Source: Roseibium aggregatum
GTDB lineage: Bacteria > Pseudomonadota > Alphaproteobacteria > Rhizobiales > Stappiaceae
Length of the DNA: 64,000 bases
Direction: 5' to 3'
Assembly (NCBI RefSeq): GCF_017309185.1
Contig: NZ_JAEKJZ010000006.1
Location: 62,001 to 126,000, forward strand
The notes beneath the pieces are model-generated. The model was not told the DNA's origin and did no database searches. It saw only the letters and a list, made by a program, of their open reading frames with translations. The first letter of the stretch is position 1. The number at the start of each line of letters is the position of its first letter. A program made the translations under genes and the position numbers. Below, one piece after another: positions 16,059 to 24,141 of the stretch.

Positions 16059-19043
16059 TCAATGCGCCTCGTCCCAGTTGTCCGCCGCGCGGGCGTCGAC
16101 CTGAAGGGGGACGGAAAGCTTGAGGGCCGGATCGCAGGCGTTTTCCATGACCTCCCGGATCACCGGGATCGTGTCGTCCACCTGGGCGTCGGGCACTTCG
16201 AAGATCAGTTCGTCATGCACCTGAAGCAGCATCTGCGCGTCGAGCTTTGAGTGCGCGAGCCTGTCCTCCATGCGCACCATGGCGCGGCGCAGGATGTCGG
16301 CGGCGGACCCCTGGATCGGGGCGTTGATCGCCGCGCGCTCGTAAAAGGCGCGCATGTTCGGGTTCTTGGTGTTCACGTCCGGATAATGCGCCTTGCGGCC
16401 GAAGATCGTGGTGACATAGCCGTCCGCATGGACCTGCTTCTTGGTCGCCTCCATGTAATCCTTGATGCCCGGAAAGCGCTCGAAATAGGTCTTGATGTAG
16501 TCGCTGGCCTCTCCCCTGGAAATGCCGAGCTGGTTGGCAAGGCCGAAGGCGGAGATGCCGTAGATGATGCCGAAATTGATCGCCTTGGCGCGGCGGCGGA
16601 CCATCGGGTCCATGCCCTCGATCGGCGTGCCGAACATCTCGCTGGCCGTCATGGCGTGAATGTCGAGACCGTCGTCGAAGGCTTTCTTGAGTTGCGGGAT
16701 ATCGGCCATATGGGCAAGCACCCGGAGCTCGATCTGGCTGTAGTCGGCGGAGATCAGCTTGTGGCCCTTTTCGGAGACGAAGGCCTTGCGGATCTTGCGG
16801 CCCGCCTCGGTGCGGACGGGGATGTTCTGCAGGTTCGGCTCCGAAGACGACAGGCGCCCAGTGGTCGTGGCGGCAAGCGCGTAGGATGTATGCACCCGGT
16901 TCGTTTCCGGATTGATATAGCCGGGCAGAGCGTCGGAATAGGTGGACTTCAGCTTGGAAAGCTGACGCCAGGCGACAATCTTCGACGGGAGTTCGTGGCC
17001 TTCCGCCGCCAGATCCTCCAGGACCTGGGCGGAGGTGGACCAGGCTCCGGTCTTGGTTTTCTTGCCACCGGGCAGGCCCATCTTGCCGAACAGGATATCG
17101 CCGAGCTGCTTGGGCGAGCCGATGTTGAAATTTTCCCCGGCAAGCTCGTAGATCTCGGATTCCTGTGCCGCCATGCCCTGGGCGAAATCGCCGGAAAGCC
17201 GTGAGAGCATCTGCCGGTCGACGGAAATGCCGCGTTTTTCCATGCGCGCCAGCACCGGCACCATCGGCCGTTCCAGGGTCTCGTAGGCAGTCGCCATACG
17301 GTCCGCCGCCAGCCGCGGCTTCAGGATCAGCCAGAGACGAAGGGTAACGTCGGCGTCCTCGGCCGCATAGGCCGTCGCCTTGTCGATCGCCACCTTGTCG
17401 AAGGTGATCATCGACTTGCCGGAGCCGCAGACCTCCTTGAAGGGGATCGGCTTGTGGTCGAGCCAGCGCTCCGACAGCTCATCCATGCCGTTGCCGCCCT
17501 TGCCGGCGTCGACCGTGTAGGAGAGCAGCATGGTGTCGTCGTAAGGCGCGAGGTCGATGCCGTGGCGGGTCATCACCAGCCAGTCGTACTTGAGGTTCTG
17601 CGCGATCTTCAGAACTGCGCGGTCCTCCAGCATCGGCTTGATCGTTTCCAGAGCCTCCTTCAGCGGAATCTGACCTTCGACAAGACCGCCGCCGCCCAGG
17701 AGGTCGCCCTCGCCGTCCACATGGGCGAGCGGTACGTAGCAGGCCTTGCCCGGTTCGGTGGAAAGCGACAGGCCGACGAGATCCGCCTGCATGGCGTCGA
17801 GCGAGGTGGTTTCGGTGTCGAAGGCGACGTAGCCCTTTTCATAGGCCGCGTCGCACCACTCCTTCAGCCGCTCGATGCTGGTGACCGTTTCATAAGCACT
17901 GGAATCGACCGGGATCGCCCTGATGCTCTCCGCACGCGCGTCCGCGACCGTCTGCGGCACCATCAGGCCGTCCTTGCCGGGCCCGATATCGCCTGCGCCC
18001 TTTGCGGTGTCCGAGCCGGCGGAACTTTCCACCCGTTCCGCCATACGGCCCTTGTGATCGGGAACATCCCAGCCCGGCACCTGAAAATCGGTAGCCTCGA
18101 TATTGGCGAGCTCCGCCCCGGTGGTCTCGGCGACGCGCTTGGTCAGCGTGGTGAAGCCCATGGCCTTCAGGAAACCGACCGCCTTGGGCCCGTCGACCTC
18201 GGTGACGGAGAGATCCGCCACCGGAACTTCCACCGGCACGTCCTGCTTGAGGGTCACCAGCTCCTTGGAAACGCGCGCCTGGTCGGCGAATTCGATCAGG
18301 TTTTCCCGGCGCTTCTTCTGCTTGATCGTTTCGGCCTGGGCCAGAAGCGTTTCCAGATCGCCGAATTCGTTGATCAGAAGGGCTGCCGTCTTCAAGCCGA
18401 TGCCCGGAACCCCGGGCACGTTGTCGACGCTGTCGCCGGCCAGCGACTGGACCTCGATGACCTTGTCCGGTCCGACACCGAATTTCTCGAACACCTCCGG
18501 TTCGCCGAAGATCTTGTTCTTCATGGTGTCGATCATGCCGACCTTCGGTCCGATCAGCTGCATCAGGTCCTTGTCGCCGGAAACGATCGTCACCCGCGCG
18601 CCCTCAGCCGCCGCCTGGGCGGCATAGGTCGCGATCAGGTCGTCGGCCTCGAAGCCTTCCTGTTCGATGCAATGGACGGAAAAGGCCCTGGTCGCCTCCC
18701 GGATCAAGCCGAACTGCGGCACCAGATCCTCCGGCGGCTCGGGCCGATGGGCCTTGTACTCCGGATAGATCTCGTTTCGGAAGGTCTGCGCGGAATGATC
18801 GAAGATCACCGCGAAATGCGTCGGTTCGTCGCCTTCTTCCGGCGTCAGCCCTTCCTGCAGCAGCTTCCACAGCATGTTGCAGAAACCTGAAACGGCGCCG
18901 ACCGGCAGACCGTCCGGCTTGCGCGTCAAGGGTGGCAACGCGTGAAAGGCGCGGAAGATGAAGGTGGAGCCGTCGACCAGGATCAGGTGGTCGTCGGCGG
19001 TGAGGGCGGAGGCGGAATCTTTCGTCGACATGGCGCGGATCAT
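16059..19043 (-). CDS. polA: DNA polymerase I
   Basis: 994 residues with all three domains. The 5' nuclease covers about 1-310 (LILVDGSTFIFRAFHALPPL; PGVPGIGLKTAALLI). The proofreading exonuclease at about 400-590 has its metal ligands (VAFDTETTSLDAM; YAAEDADVTLRL). The polymerase domain has motif A DYSQIELRVLAHM, motif B RRRAKAINFGIIYG and motif C VHDELIFEV. The enzyme removes RNA primers and fills repair gaps. The annotated start is at 19043; an in-frame ATG four codons later (19031) is also possible because neither has a strong ribosome site. It converges with the Fic gene and follows the acyltransferase gene on the same strand. Confidence 0.97.
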   Translation of the reverse strand: MIRAMSTKDSASALTADDHLILVDGSTFIFRAFHALPPLTRKPDGLPVGAVSGFCNMLWKLLQEGLTPEEGDEPTHFAVIFDHSAQTFRNEIYPEYKAHRPEPPEDLVPQFGLIREATRAFSVHCIEQEGFEADDLIATYAAQAAAEGARVTIVSGDKDLMQLIGPKVGMIDTMKNKIFGEPEVFEKFGVGPDKVIEVQSLAGDSVDNVPGVPGIGLKTAALLINEFGDLETLLAQAETIKQKKRRENLIEFADQARVSKELVTLKQDVPVEVPVADLSVTEVDGPKAVGFLKAMGFTTLTKRVAETTGAELANIEATDFQVPGWDVPDHKGRMAERVESSAGSDTAKGAGDIGPGKDGLMVPQTVADARAESIRAIPVDSSAYETVTSIERLKEWCDAAYEKGYVAFDTETTSLDAMQADLVGLSLSTEPGKACYVPLAHVDGEGDLLGGGGLVEGQIPLKEALETIKPMLEDRAVLKIAQNLKYDWLVMTRHGIDLAPYDDTMLLSYTVDAGKGGNGMDELSERWLDHKPIPFKEVCGSGKSMITFDKVAIDKATAYAAEDADVTLRLWLILKPRLAADRMATAYETLERPMVPVLARMEKRGISVDRQMLSRLSGDFAQGMAAQESEIYELAGENFNIGSPKQLGDILFGKMGLPGGKKTKTGAWSTSAQVLEDLAAEGHELPSKIVAWRQLSKLKSTYSDALPGYINPETNRVHTSYALAATTTGRLSSSEPNLQNIPVRTEAGRKIRKAFVSEKGHKLISADYSQIELRVLAHMADIPQLKKAFDDGLDIHAMTASEMFGTPIEGMDPMVRRRAKAINFGIIYGISAFGLANQLGISRGEASDYIKTYFERFPGIKDYMEATKKQVHADGYVTTIFGRKAHYPDVNTKNPNMRAFYERAAINAPIQGSAADILRRAMVRMEDRLAHSKLDAQMLLQVHDELIFEVPDAQVDDTIPVIREVMENACDPALKLSVPLQVDARAADNWDEAH

Positions 19044-19099
19044 GCCCGCACCGCCTTCGGGAGAAAAGTCCTAAAGAAAAAATTTCCGATGGGCGCGCT

Positions 19100-20131
19100 T
19101 CACTCCGCCGCCTGAGCCTGCCGCTTGCCGCCATATGTGCCGCCCAGATAGGCCCAATGAGGCCGCCGGAACAGGAACCAGCCGATATTGGTCCTGCCGA
19201 TCAGCCAGAACAGGATCATCGGGCTGACCGAGGCCACAATCGTCACGATCAGCGAAGTGGTGCCGATATCCAGAATGCCGAGTTTCAAGAGGATCACGCG
19301 GGTTACCGCCATCGGGAAGAAGAAGGCCAGATAGATGACGATGGAATTCTCTCCGAAATGGCGCAGGAAACCGAGCCGCCCCCAGTTCACGATCAGCGCG
19401 CTGGTGAGGATGATCGCTCCGGCCCCGGCGACGCCCAGAAGAAGCGCGACGACGGGAAGTCCCGCCCAGCCCAGATAGACCAGGCCGCCGTTTACCAGAC
19501 CCCAGACGGTGAGATAGGCAAGGCTGACGCCGATCCGCTCGCGCGCCCAGCCCGCCAGCCGGAAGATCCGAGGGGCCAGCGCGTAGCCCGCGTAGAAGAA
19601 GACGAAACGGCCCGCGAACTCGTCGACCAGCAGCCAGCCGCTATGGATCGGGGCAATCTGGAGTACCGCGCCGAGGCCAAGCACAAGCTGCCAGGGAACA
19701 CCCCTGTCGTGGGCAAGCTTGGTGACGACGAAGAACACCGGCAGCATGTAAATGAACCAGAGCGTGCCGAAAGGCTCGACGAAGCTGAACAGATAAAACT
19801 CAAGCGCGCCCCTTGCGCCTATTTCGGCGGCAAAGACCGGTGCCTTGACCGCGAACTGGATGGTCAGCCAGAGCACATAGAAGTAGGCGAAATGCACCAC
19901 CTTCCGGTCCAGATACAGCCGCCAGTCCCGATTGATCACATTGGACAGAAAAAGACCGGAGATCAGGAAGAAATCCGGCATGCGAAACGGCGCCGCGAAG
20001 GCGATCACGGCATGCATCCAGCCGGTTTCGCCCGCCGCGGCTTCAACGCCGAGGACGGAATGCATCATCACGACGAAGACGATGCAGATGCCTTTCGCGG
20101 TATCGACCCAGTCAACGCGTTGGACAGCCAT
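19100..20131 (-). CDS. Acyltransferase-3 family membrane protein
   Basis: 343 residues with about ten membrane helices and the acyltransferase-3 signature: VDWVDTAKGICIVFVVMMHS at the N-terminus, then FRMPDFFLISGLF, which carries the conserved Arg and FF(L/V)ISG(Y/F)L pattern. Family members move acyl groups, mostly acetyl or succinyl, onto sugars of exopolysaccharides, lipopolysaccharide, Nod factors or periplasmic glucans. No glycan synthesis genes are close by, so the acceptor is unknown. It lies between polA and fxsA on the same strand, with a 245-base gap upstream that shows no gene. Confidence 0.88.
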   Translation of the reverse strand: MAVQRVDWVDTAKGICIVFVVMMHSVLGVEAAAGETGWMHAVIAFAAPFRMPDFFLISGLFLSNVINRDWRLYLDRKVVHFAYFYVLWLTIQFAVKAPVFAAEIGARGALEFYLFSFVEPFGTLWFIYMLPVFFVVTKLAHDRGVPWQLVLGLGAVLQIAPIHSGWLLVDEFAGRFVFFYAGYALAPRIFRLAGWARERIGVSLAYLTVWGLVNGGLVYLGWAGLPVVALLLGVAGAGAIILTSALIVNWGRLGFLRHFGENSIVIYLAFFFPMAVTRVILLKLGILDIGTTSLIVTIVASVSPMILFWLIGRTNIGWFLFRRPHWAYLGGTYGGKRQAQAAE

Positions 20132-20376
20132 GGCGCACGGCCCCTTCCTGCCTGCCTCAACCCTTTTTCGGAGGCGGAAGCCCGTTTTAGCGGGAACAGG
20201 TAAAAATTACGCATACAGCGTTCGTCACGATTTGGTGAGCCGGGAAAAGGACGTAACGTCTCGGCCGGCCTTAAGAACATGAGGCGGCGATTACCAAGGC
20301 TTTGCGCGCCTCAATGCGTTTGTCGTCCCGGTCCTGAGGCTTCGCGTAGAACCGGAATGATGGCGGAAATCCGAAT

Positions 20377-20898
20377 TTAAAGATCCGCCCCCTTCGATCC
20401 CTCGTTCCATGGACTGATTTTGCCCTGGCCCTTGCCGGAAGACCCGCGATCCGAACCGTGGCTTGTCTCCGACCAGTCGTCCCGATCGAGATCGACGAAA
20501 TTATCCTCCGGCCTGTCCATGCCGGGTCCGCCCTGGACGATGACCACATCCGATCTCGAGATGATGAACCGGGCGAGGGCCTCGCGAACCGGTGGAATGA
20601 ACAGAAGAAGGCCGATCGCGTCGGTGACGAAACCCGGGATCAGCAGGAAAATGCTGGCCACGACGATCATCGCGCCCTGCATCACCTCGTTGCCGGGCGC
20701 GCGGCCCGCATCCAGTTCCTTCTGCATGCGCGTGAGCAACGACAAGCCCTGTTGGCGCAACATCAAGGTTCCGGCCAGCGCGGTGACGACCGTGAGCAGG
20801 ATCGTCGGCAGAACACCGATTGTTCCCCCCACCCAGATGAACACCGCAATTTCAATCAGGGGCAGCAAAACGATTGCGGCAATGATATAAAGTCCCAC
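20377..20898 (-). CDS. fxsA: FxsA family membrane protein
   Basis: 173 residues from a GTG at 20898 preceded by GGAGGTCCC, an excellent ribosome site; an upstream in-frame ATG has none. FxsA features are clear: hydrophobic N-terminus LLPLIEIAVFIWVGG, a second helix TILLTVVTALAGTLMLRQQG, and LLIPGFVTDAIGLLLFIPPV. The C-terminal tail is charged and Gly/Ser-rich. FxsA of Escherichia coli relieves exclusion of phage T7 by the F plasmid when overproduced; its normal role is poorly known. It is divergent from the Tim44-like gene, a conserved arrangement in Hyphomicrobiales as far as I recall. Confidence 0.93.
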   Translation of the reverse strand: MGLYIIAAIVLLPLIEIAVFIWVGGTIGVLPTILLTVVTALAGTLMLRQQGLSLLTRMQKELDAGRAPGNEVMQGAMIVVASIFLLIPGFVTDAIGLLLFIPPVREALARFIISRSDVVIVQGGPGMDRPEDNFVDLDRDDWSETSHGSDRGSSGKGQGKISPWNEGSKGADL

Positions 20899-21135
20899 GG
20901 GACCTCCGTCGTCTGATACGTTTTCTATGCTTAAGGTAGACATTCCTCCGCAAAAATGCGAGCAGGCAACCAAGGAAAGGCCAGCGTGGCAAGATTCAGT
21001 CTTGCTCTTGGGTCTGGATGCTGGTTCAAGGACCCCCTAAGTAGTAGCCTATCAGGCTGAAAAAGCAGGGCAGCGCATCGGGTGCAGTATTGCGGCGCCG
21101 TCGTTATGCCTTTGAAGGGTAAACCGGAACGTAAA

Positions 21136-21858
21136 ATGAACGAGATTTTTGACCCGTTGAACCTCCTCCTCCTGGGACTTGCGGTATTCATTCTGTTCCG
21201 ATTGCGATCCGTGCTGGGCAAACGAACCGGCAGCGAGCGTCCGCCCTTCGATCCCTATTCGAAACCGGAAACGCCTCAGGATCAGCAGAACGGGCAGGAC
21301 AATGTGATCCCCCTGCCGGGCCAGGCCGACCAGCAGCCGGAACCGATGGAGCAGGCCGCTCCGGGTGGAGAGATTGTCATCGACAAGGTGGCTCCCGAAG
21401 GCTCCGCCCTCAACAGCGCCTTGAAACAGATCCTCACGGTCGACCGCAGCTTTGAACCGGAAGAGTTCCTGCAGGGCGCACGCGCGGCTTACGAGATGAT
21501 CGTCATGGCCTTCGCCGACGGCGACAAGCGGGCGTTGAAAAATCTCCTGTCCCGCGAGGTTTACGAAGGCTTCGTTGCCGCCATCGACGACCGTGACAAA
21601 CGCGGCGAAAAAATCGAATCGACCTTTGTCGGCATCGACAAGTCGGAAATCGTCGAAGCCGCGCTCAAGGGCTCGACCGCTCAGGTGACCGTGAAAATCC
21701 ACAGCCAATTGATCTCCGCCACGCGGGACAAGGCCGGCGAGGTCGTCGACGGCGATCCGGCCAAGGTGAGTGAGGTCGTGGATATCTGGACCTTTGCCCG
21801 GGACACCATTTCCCGCGATCCGAACTGGAAGCTTGTCGCGACCGAATCCGCGGACTGA
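21136..21858 (+). CDS. Tim44-like domain protein (TimA-type)
   Basis: 240 residues from ATG 21136. A single N-terminal membrane helix (FDPLNLLLLGLAVFILFRLR) is followed by a Pro/Gln-rich linker with PPFDPYSKPE and then a Tim44-like/Mba1 fold from about residue 95 (GARAAYEMIVMAFADGDKRA; LLSREVYEGFVAAI). It corresponds to the alphaproteobacterial relatives of mitochondrial Tim44, thought to act at the inner membrane with protein-translocation or trafficking partners; the bacterial role is not settled. An in-frame ATG at 21082 is less likely because the added residues do not resemble the family start. mltA starts two bases after the stop. Confidence 0.88.
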   Translation: MNEIFDPLNLLLLGLAVFILFRLRSVLGKRTGSERPPFDPYSKPETPQDQQNGQDNVIPLPGQADQQPEPMEQAAPGGEIVIDKVAPEGSALNSALKQILTVDRSFEPEEFLQGARAAYEMIVMAFADGDKRALKNLLSREVYEGFVAAIDDRDKRGEKIESTFVGIDKSEIVEAALKGSTAQVTVKIHSQLISATRDKAGEVVDGDPAKVSEVVDIWTFARDTISRDPNWKLVATESAD

Positions 21859-21860
21859 CC

Positions 21861-23087
21861 GTGTCGCGACGGAGGCGGTTCAGGCGGCCGGACCCGGGCC
21901 CTCGTACCATCTTCGCATTCGACTTTGCCGCAAAAGGCGCGGTCCTGGCCGCGCCGCTCTTGTTTGCCGGAGCAACACCAGCCATGGCACAGGGACCGGA
22001 CCTTCCCGGACACTACGAAAAGACCTCCTTTGCGGCGATCGAAGACTGGCAAAACGACAATCACCTGGATGCACTGAAGAGCTTCTTGAGGTTTTGCCCG
22101 GTCCCGGAAGGCGCCCCCGAATCTCGCTACGCCTCCGAAGACCTGAAGCGGCTTTGCCCGGCGGCGTGGGAGGCAGTGGCGAGCGGAGCCTCGGCGCGAA
22201 CCTTTCTCGAGTCTCGTTTCAAGCCTTACAGGATCGCGCAGAAGGGTTTCGTTACCGGCTATTACGAGCCGGAAGTGGATGCCTCACGGACCCGGACCGA
22301 TATCTTCAAGGTGCCTCTTTTGAAGAAACCGGACGGGCTTGAACCGGTCTCAAGCGACCGGCGGCCCGCAGGCTGGCCGGTCAATCTCAGCCATGGGCGG
22401 AGAGCGGGCGGGGTCTTGAGCGAACTGCCGGACCGGGGCGCGATCATGGACGGGGCGCTGGTGGACGAGGGTCTGGAACTCGTCTGGCTCGCCGATCCCG
22501 TCGACGCCTATTTCATTCATGTCCAGGGCTCGGCGCGGCTGAAGCTGACCGACGGAACGGTCATGCGTGTCGGCTACGCGGGCAAGTCCGGCCATCCCTA
22601 TACAGGTATCGGGAAACTGCTGGTCGACCGGGGCGAGGGCACGCCCGAGGATTTCACCATGTCCGGCCTGCGCGCCTGGCTTGCCGAACATCCGGAAGAA
22701 CGGGACCCGCTCTTCCGCGAAAACAGGTCCTATATCTTCTTTCGCGAAATCCAGGACATCGACCCGGACCAGGGCCCCATCGGAGCCGCCGGTCTGCCGC
22801 TGACCCCCGGCCGGAGCCTCGCAGTGGATCCGAAGGAGATCCCCTACGGATCGCTGGTGTTCGTTTCCGCCTCGTTTGACGATTTTGAAACCGCAGACCG
22901 CCCTTTCGCACGCCTGATGGTGACAGACGACACGGGATCCGCCATCAGGGGCCGGGCGCGGGGCGACATTTTCGTCGGATCCGGAGCGGCCTCCGGAGAA
23001 ACTGCCGGTGCCATTCGGCACGCGGCGGAGTTCATCGTGCTGGTCCCGGAGCCCGGATCGCCCGAACCGGGGGGCGGGGTGGACTGA
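21861..23087 (+). CDS. mltA: Membrane-bound lytic murein transglycosylase A
   Basis: 408 residues from GTG 21861. A basic N-terminus and a hydrophobic segment ending ATPAMAQG form a signal peptide without an obvious lipobox Cys. The MltA domain follows (KGFVTGYYEPEVDAS; DAYFIHVQGSARLKL), and the 3D domain at the C-terminus carries the catalytic Asp (RLMVTDDTGSAIRGRARGD). MltA cleaves the glycan strands of murein to 1,6-anhydro ends. It lies between the Tim44-like and Smr genes with gaps of only 2-3 bases, so the string is one operon. Confidence 0.95.
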   Translation: MSRRRRFRRPDPGPRTIFAFDFAAKGAVLAAPLLFAGATPAMAQGPDLPGHYEKTSFAAIEDWQNDNHLDALKSFLRFCPVPEGAPESRYASEDLKRLCPAAWEAVASGASARTFLESRFKPYRIAQKGFVTGYYEPEVDASRTRTDIFKVPLLKKPDGLEPVSSDRRPAGWPVNLSHGRRAGGVLSELPDRGAIMDGALVDEGLELVWLADPVDAYFIHVQGSARLKLTDGTVMRVGYAGKSGHPYTGIGKLLVDRGEGTPEDFTMSGLRAWLAEHPEERDPLFRENRSYIFFREIQDIDPDQGPIGAAGLPLTPGRSLAVDPKEIPYGSLVFVSASFDDFETADRPFARLMVTDDTGSAIRGRARGDIFVGSGAASGETAGAIRHAAEFIVLVPEPGSPEPGGGVD

Positions 23088-23090
23088 AAC

Positions 23091-23663
23091 GTGACGAAAC
23101 GGGGCAAAAAAGGCAGTCTGTCGCCGGAGGACCGGCAACTTTGGGGCAAGGTGGTCCGCACGCTGACACCGCTCGATCCGGACCGTGCCAGGAAGCACGA
23201 AGAAGACCTTTCAAAAGCCCTCGAAGCGACTCCCGCCGAAACCGCGACAGCCGCGCCCAAAACGGCGACAGCCTTGCGGACGCCGAAAACCGCCCAGGAA
23301 AAGCCGGCGCTGCCGCCCCTGCATCAGCTCGATCGTGGCCACCGGAAAAAAATCGTGCGCGGCGTGAAGGCCATCGACGCCCGTATCGACCTGCACGGCA
23401 TGACCCAGCATCAGGCCCATGACCGGTTGCGCGGTTTTCTCTATCAGGCACAGGCGCGCAGCCACAAGGTGGTCCTGGTGATAACGGGCAAAGGCGGCGG
23501 CCCGGACCGCGCCTATATGGACGAACGCGGCGTTTTGCGCAGAATAGTTCCACAGTGGCTGTCGATGCCGGAAATGAGGTCCGTCGTCGTCGGTTACGAG
23601 GAAGCCCATCCGAGCCATGGCGGGGCCGGGGCTCTTTACGTCCGCATACGAAAAAGAAGGTGA
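23091..23663 (+). CDS. Smr domain protein
   Basis: 190 residues from GTG 23091. The N-terminal half is basic and low in complexity (Ala/Thr/Lys). The C-terminal Smr domain starts near residue 98: IDLHGMTQHQAHDRL, VLVITGKGG, and VVGYEEAHPSHGGAGALYV, including the H-x-G-x-G-A-x-Y-V ending. Smr domains are small DNA or RNA endonucleases. Bacterial stand-alone versions have been linked to ribosome rescue and RNA cleavage. It sits in the mltA operon. Confidence 0.93.
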   Translation: MTKRGKKGSLSPEDRQLWGKVVRTLTPLDPDRARKHEEDLSKALEATPAETATAAPKTATALRTPKTAQEKPALPPLHQLDRGHRKKIVRGVKAIDARIDLHGMTQHQAHDRLRGFLYQAQARSHKVVLVITGKGGGPDRAYMDERGVLRRIVPQWLSMPEMRSVVVGYEEAHPSHGGAGALYVRIRKRR

Positions 23664-23667
23664 GGCC

Positions 23668-24039
23668 GTGACACCGCTTGGCGCGAAAATCCGGGAACTC
23701 AGGACGAAACGAGGCGTGTCCCTTAAGGAGATGGCCTCGGCCCTTTCCGTTTCAAGCGCTTATCTCTCGGCGCTCGAACACGGCAAACGCGGCAAGCCGA
23801 CCTGGTTCCTGGTTCAGCGGATCATCACCTATTTCAATGTGATCTGGGACGAGGCGGAGGAAATTCAGCGGCTTGCGGAGCTCTCCGACCCGCGCGTGAC
23901 CATCGATACGGCGGGCATGAACCCCAAGGCAACGGAACTCGCCAACCGGCTTGCGCTGACCATCGGCGGGCTGTCGGACGAGAGCCTCGCCGCCCTGTTG
24001 CATCAGCTGCGGGTCGCGGCGGTCAAGGACGACATCTGA
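23668..24039 (+). CDS. XRE-family helix-turn-helix regulator
   Basis: 123 residues from GTG 23668, four bases after the Smr stop. The HTH is clear (IRELRTKRGVSLKEMASAL; SVSSAYLSALEHGKRGKPTW). The C-terminal ~55 residues are helical with no named domain. Homologues commonly follow Smr genes in this order of bacteria. Targets are unknown. The alternative ATG at 23617 lies inside the Smr gene and gives residues unlike the family. Confidence 0.9.
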   Translation: MTPLGAKIRELRTKRGVSLKEMASALSVSSAYLSALEHGKRGKPTWFLVQRIITYFNVIWDEAEEIQRLAELSDPRVTIDTAGMNPKATELANRLALTIGGLSDESLAALLHQLRVAAVKDDI

Positions 24040-24141
24040 CGCCACGGGTTATCCAGACCCCTTCGAGATTTACGTGTCCTTATCCTGCGTTCTCTATATA
24101 ACCGGTTCCAGCTCGCGCTTTGAACGGACAATCAGATCAGA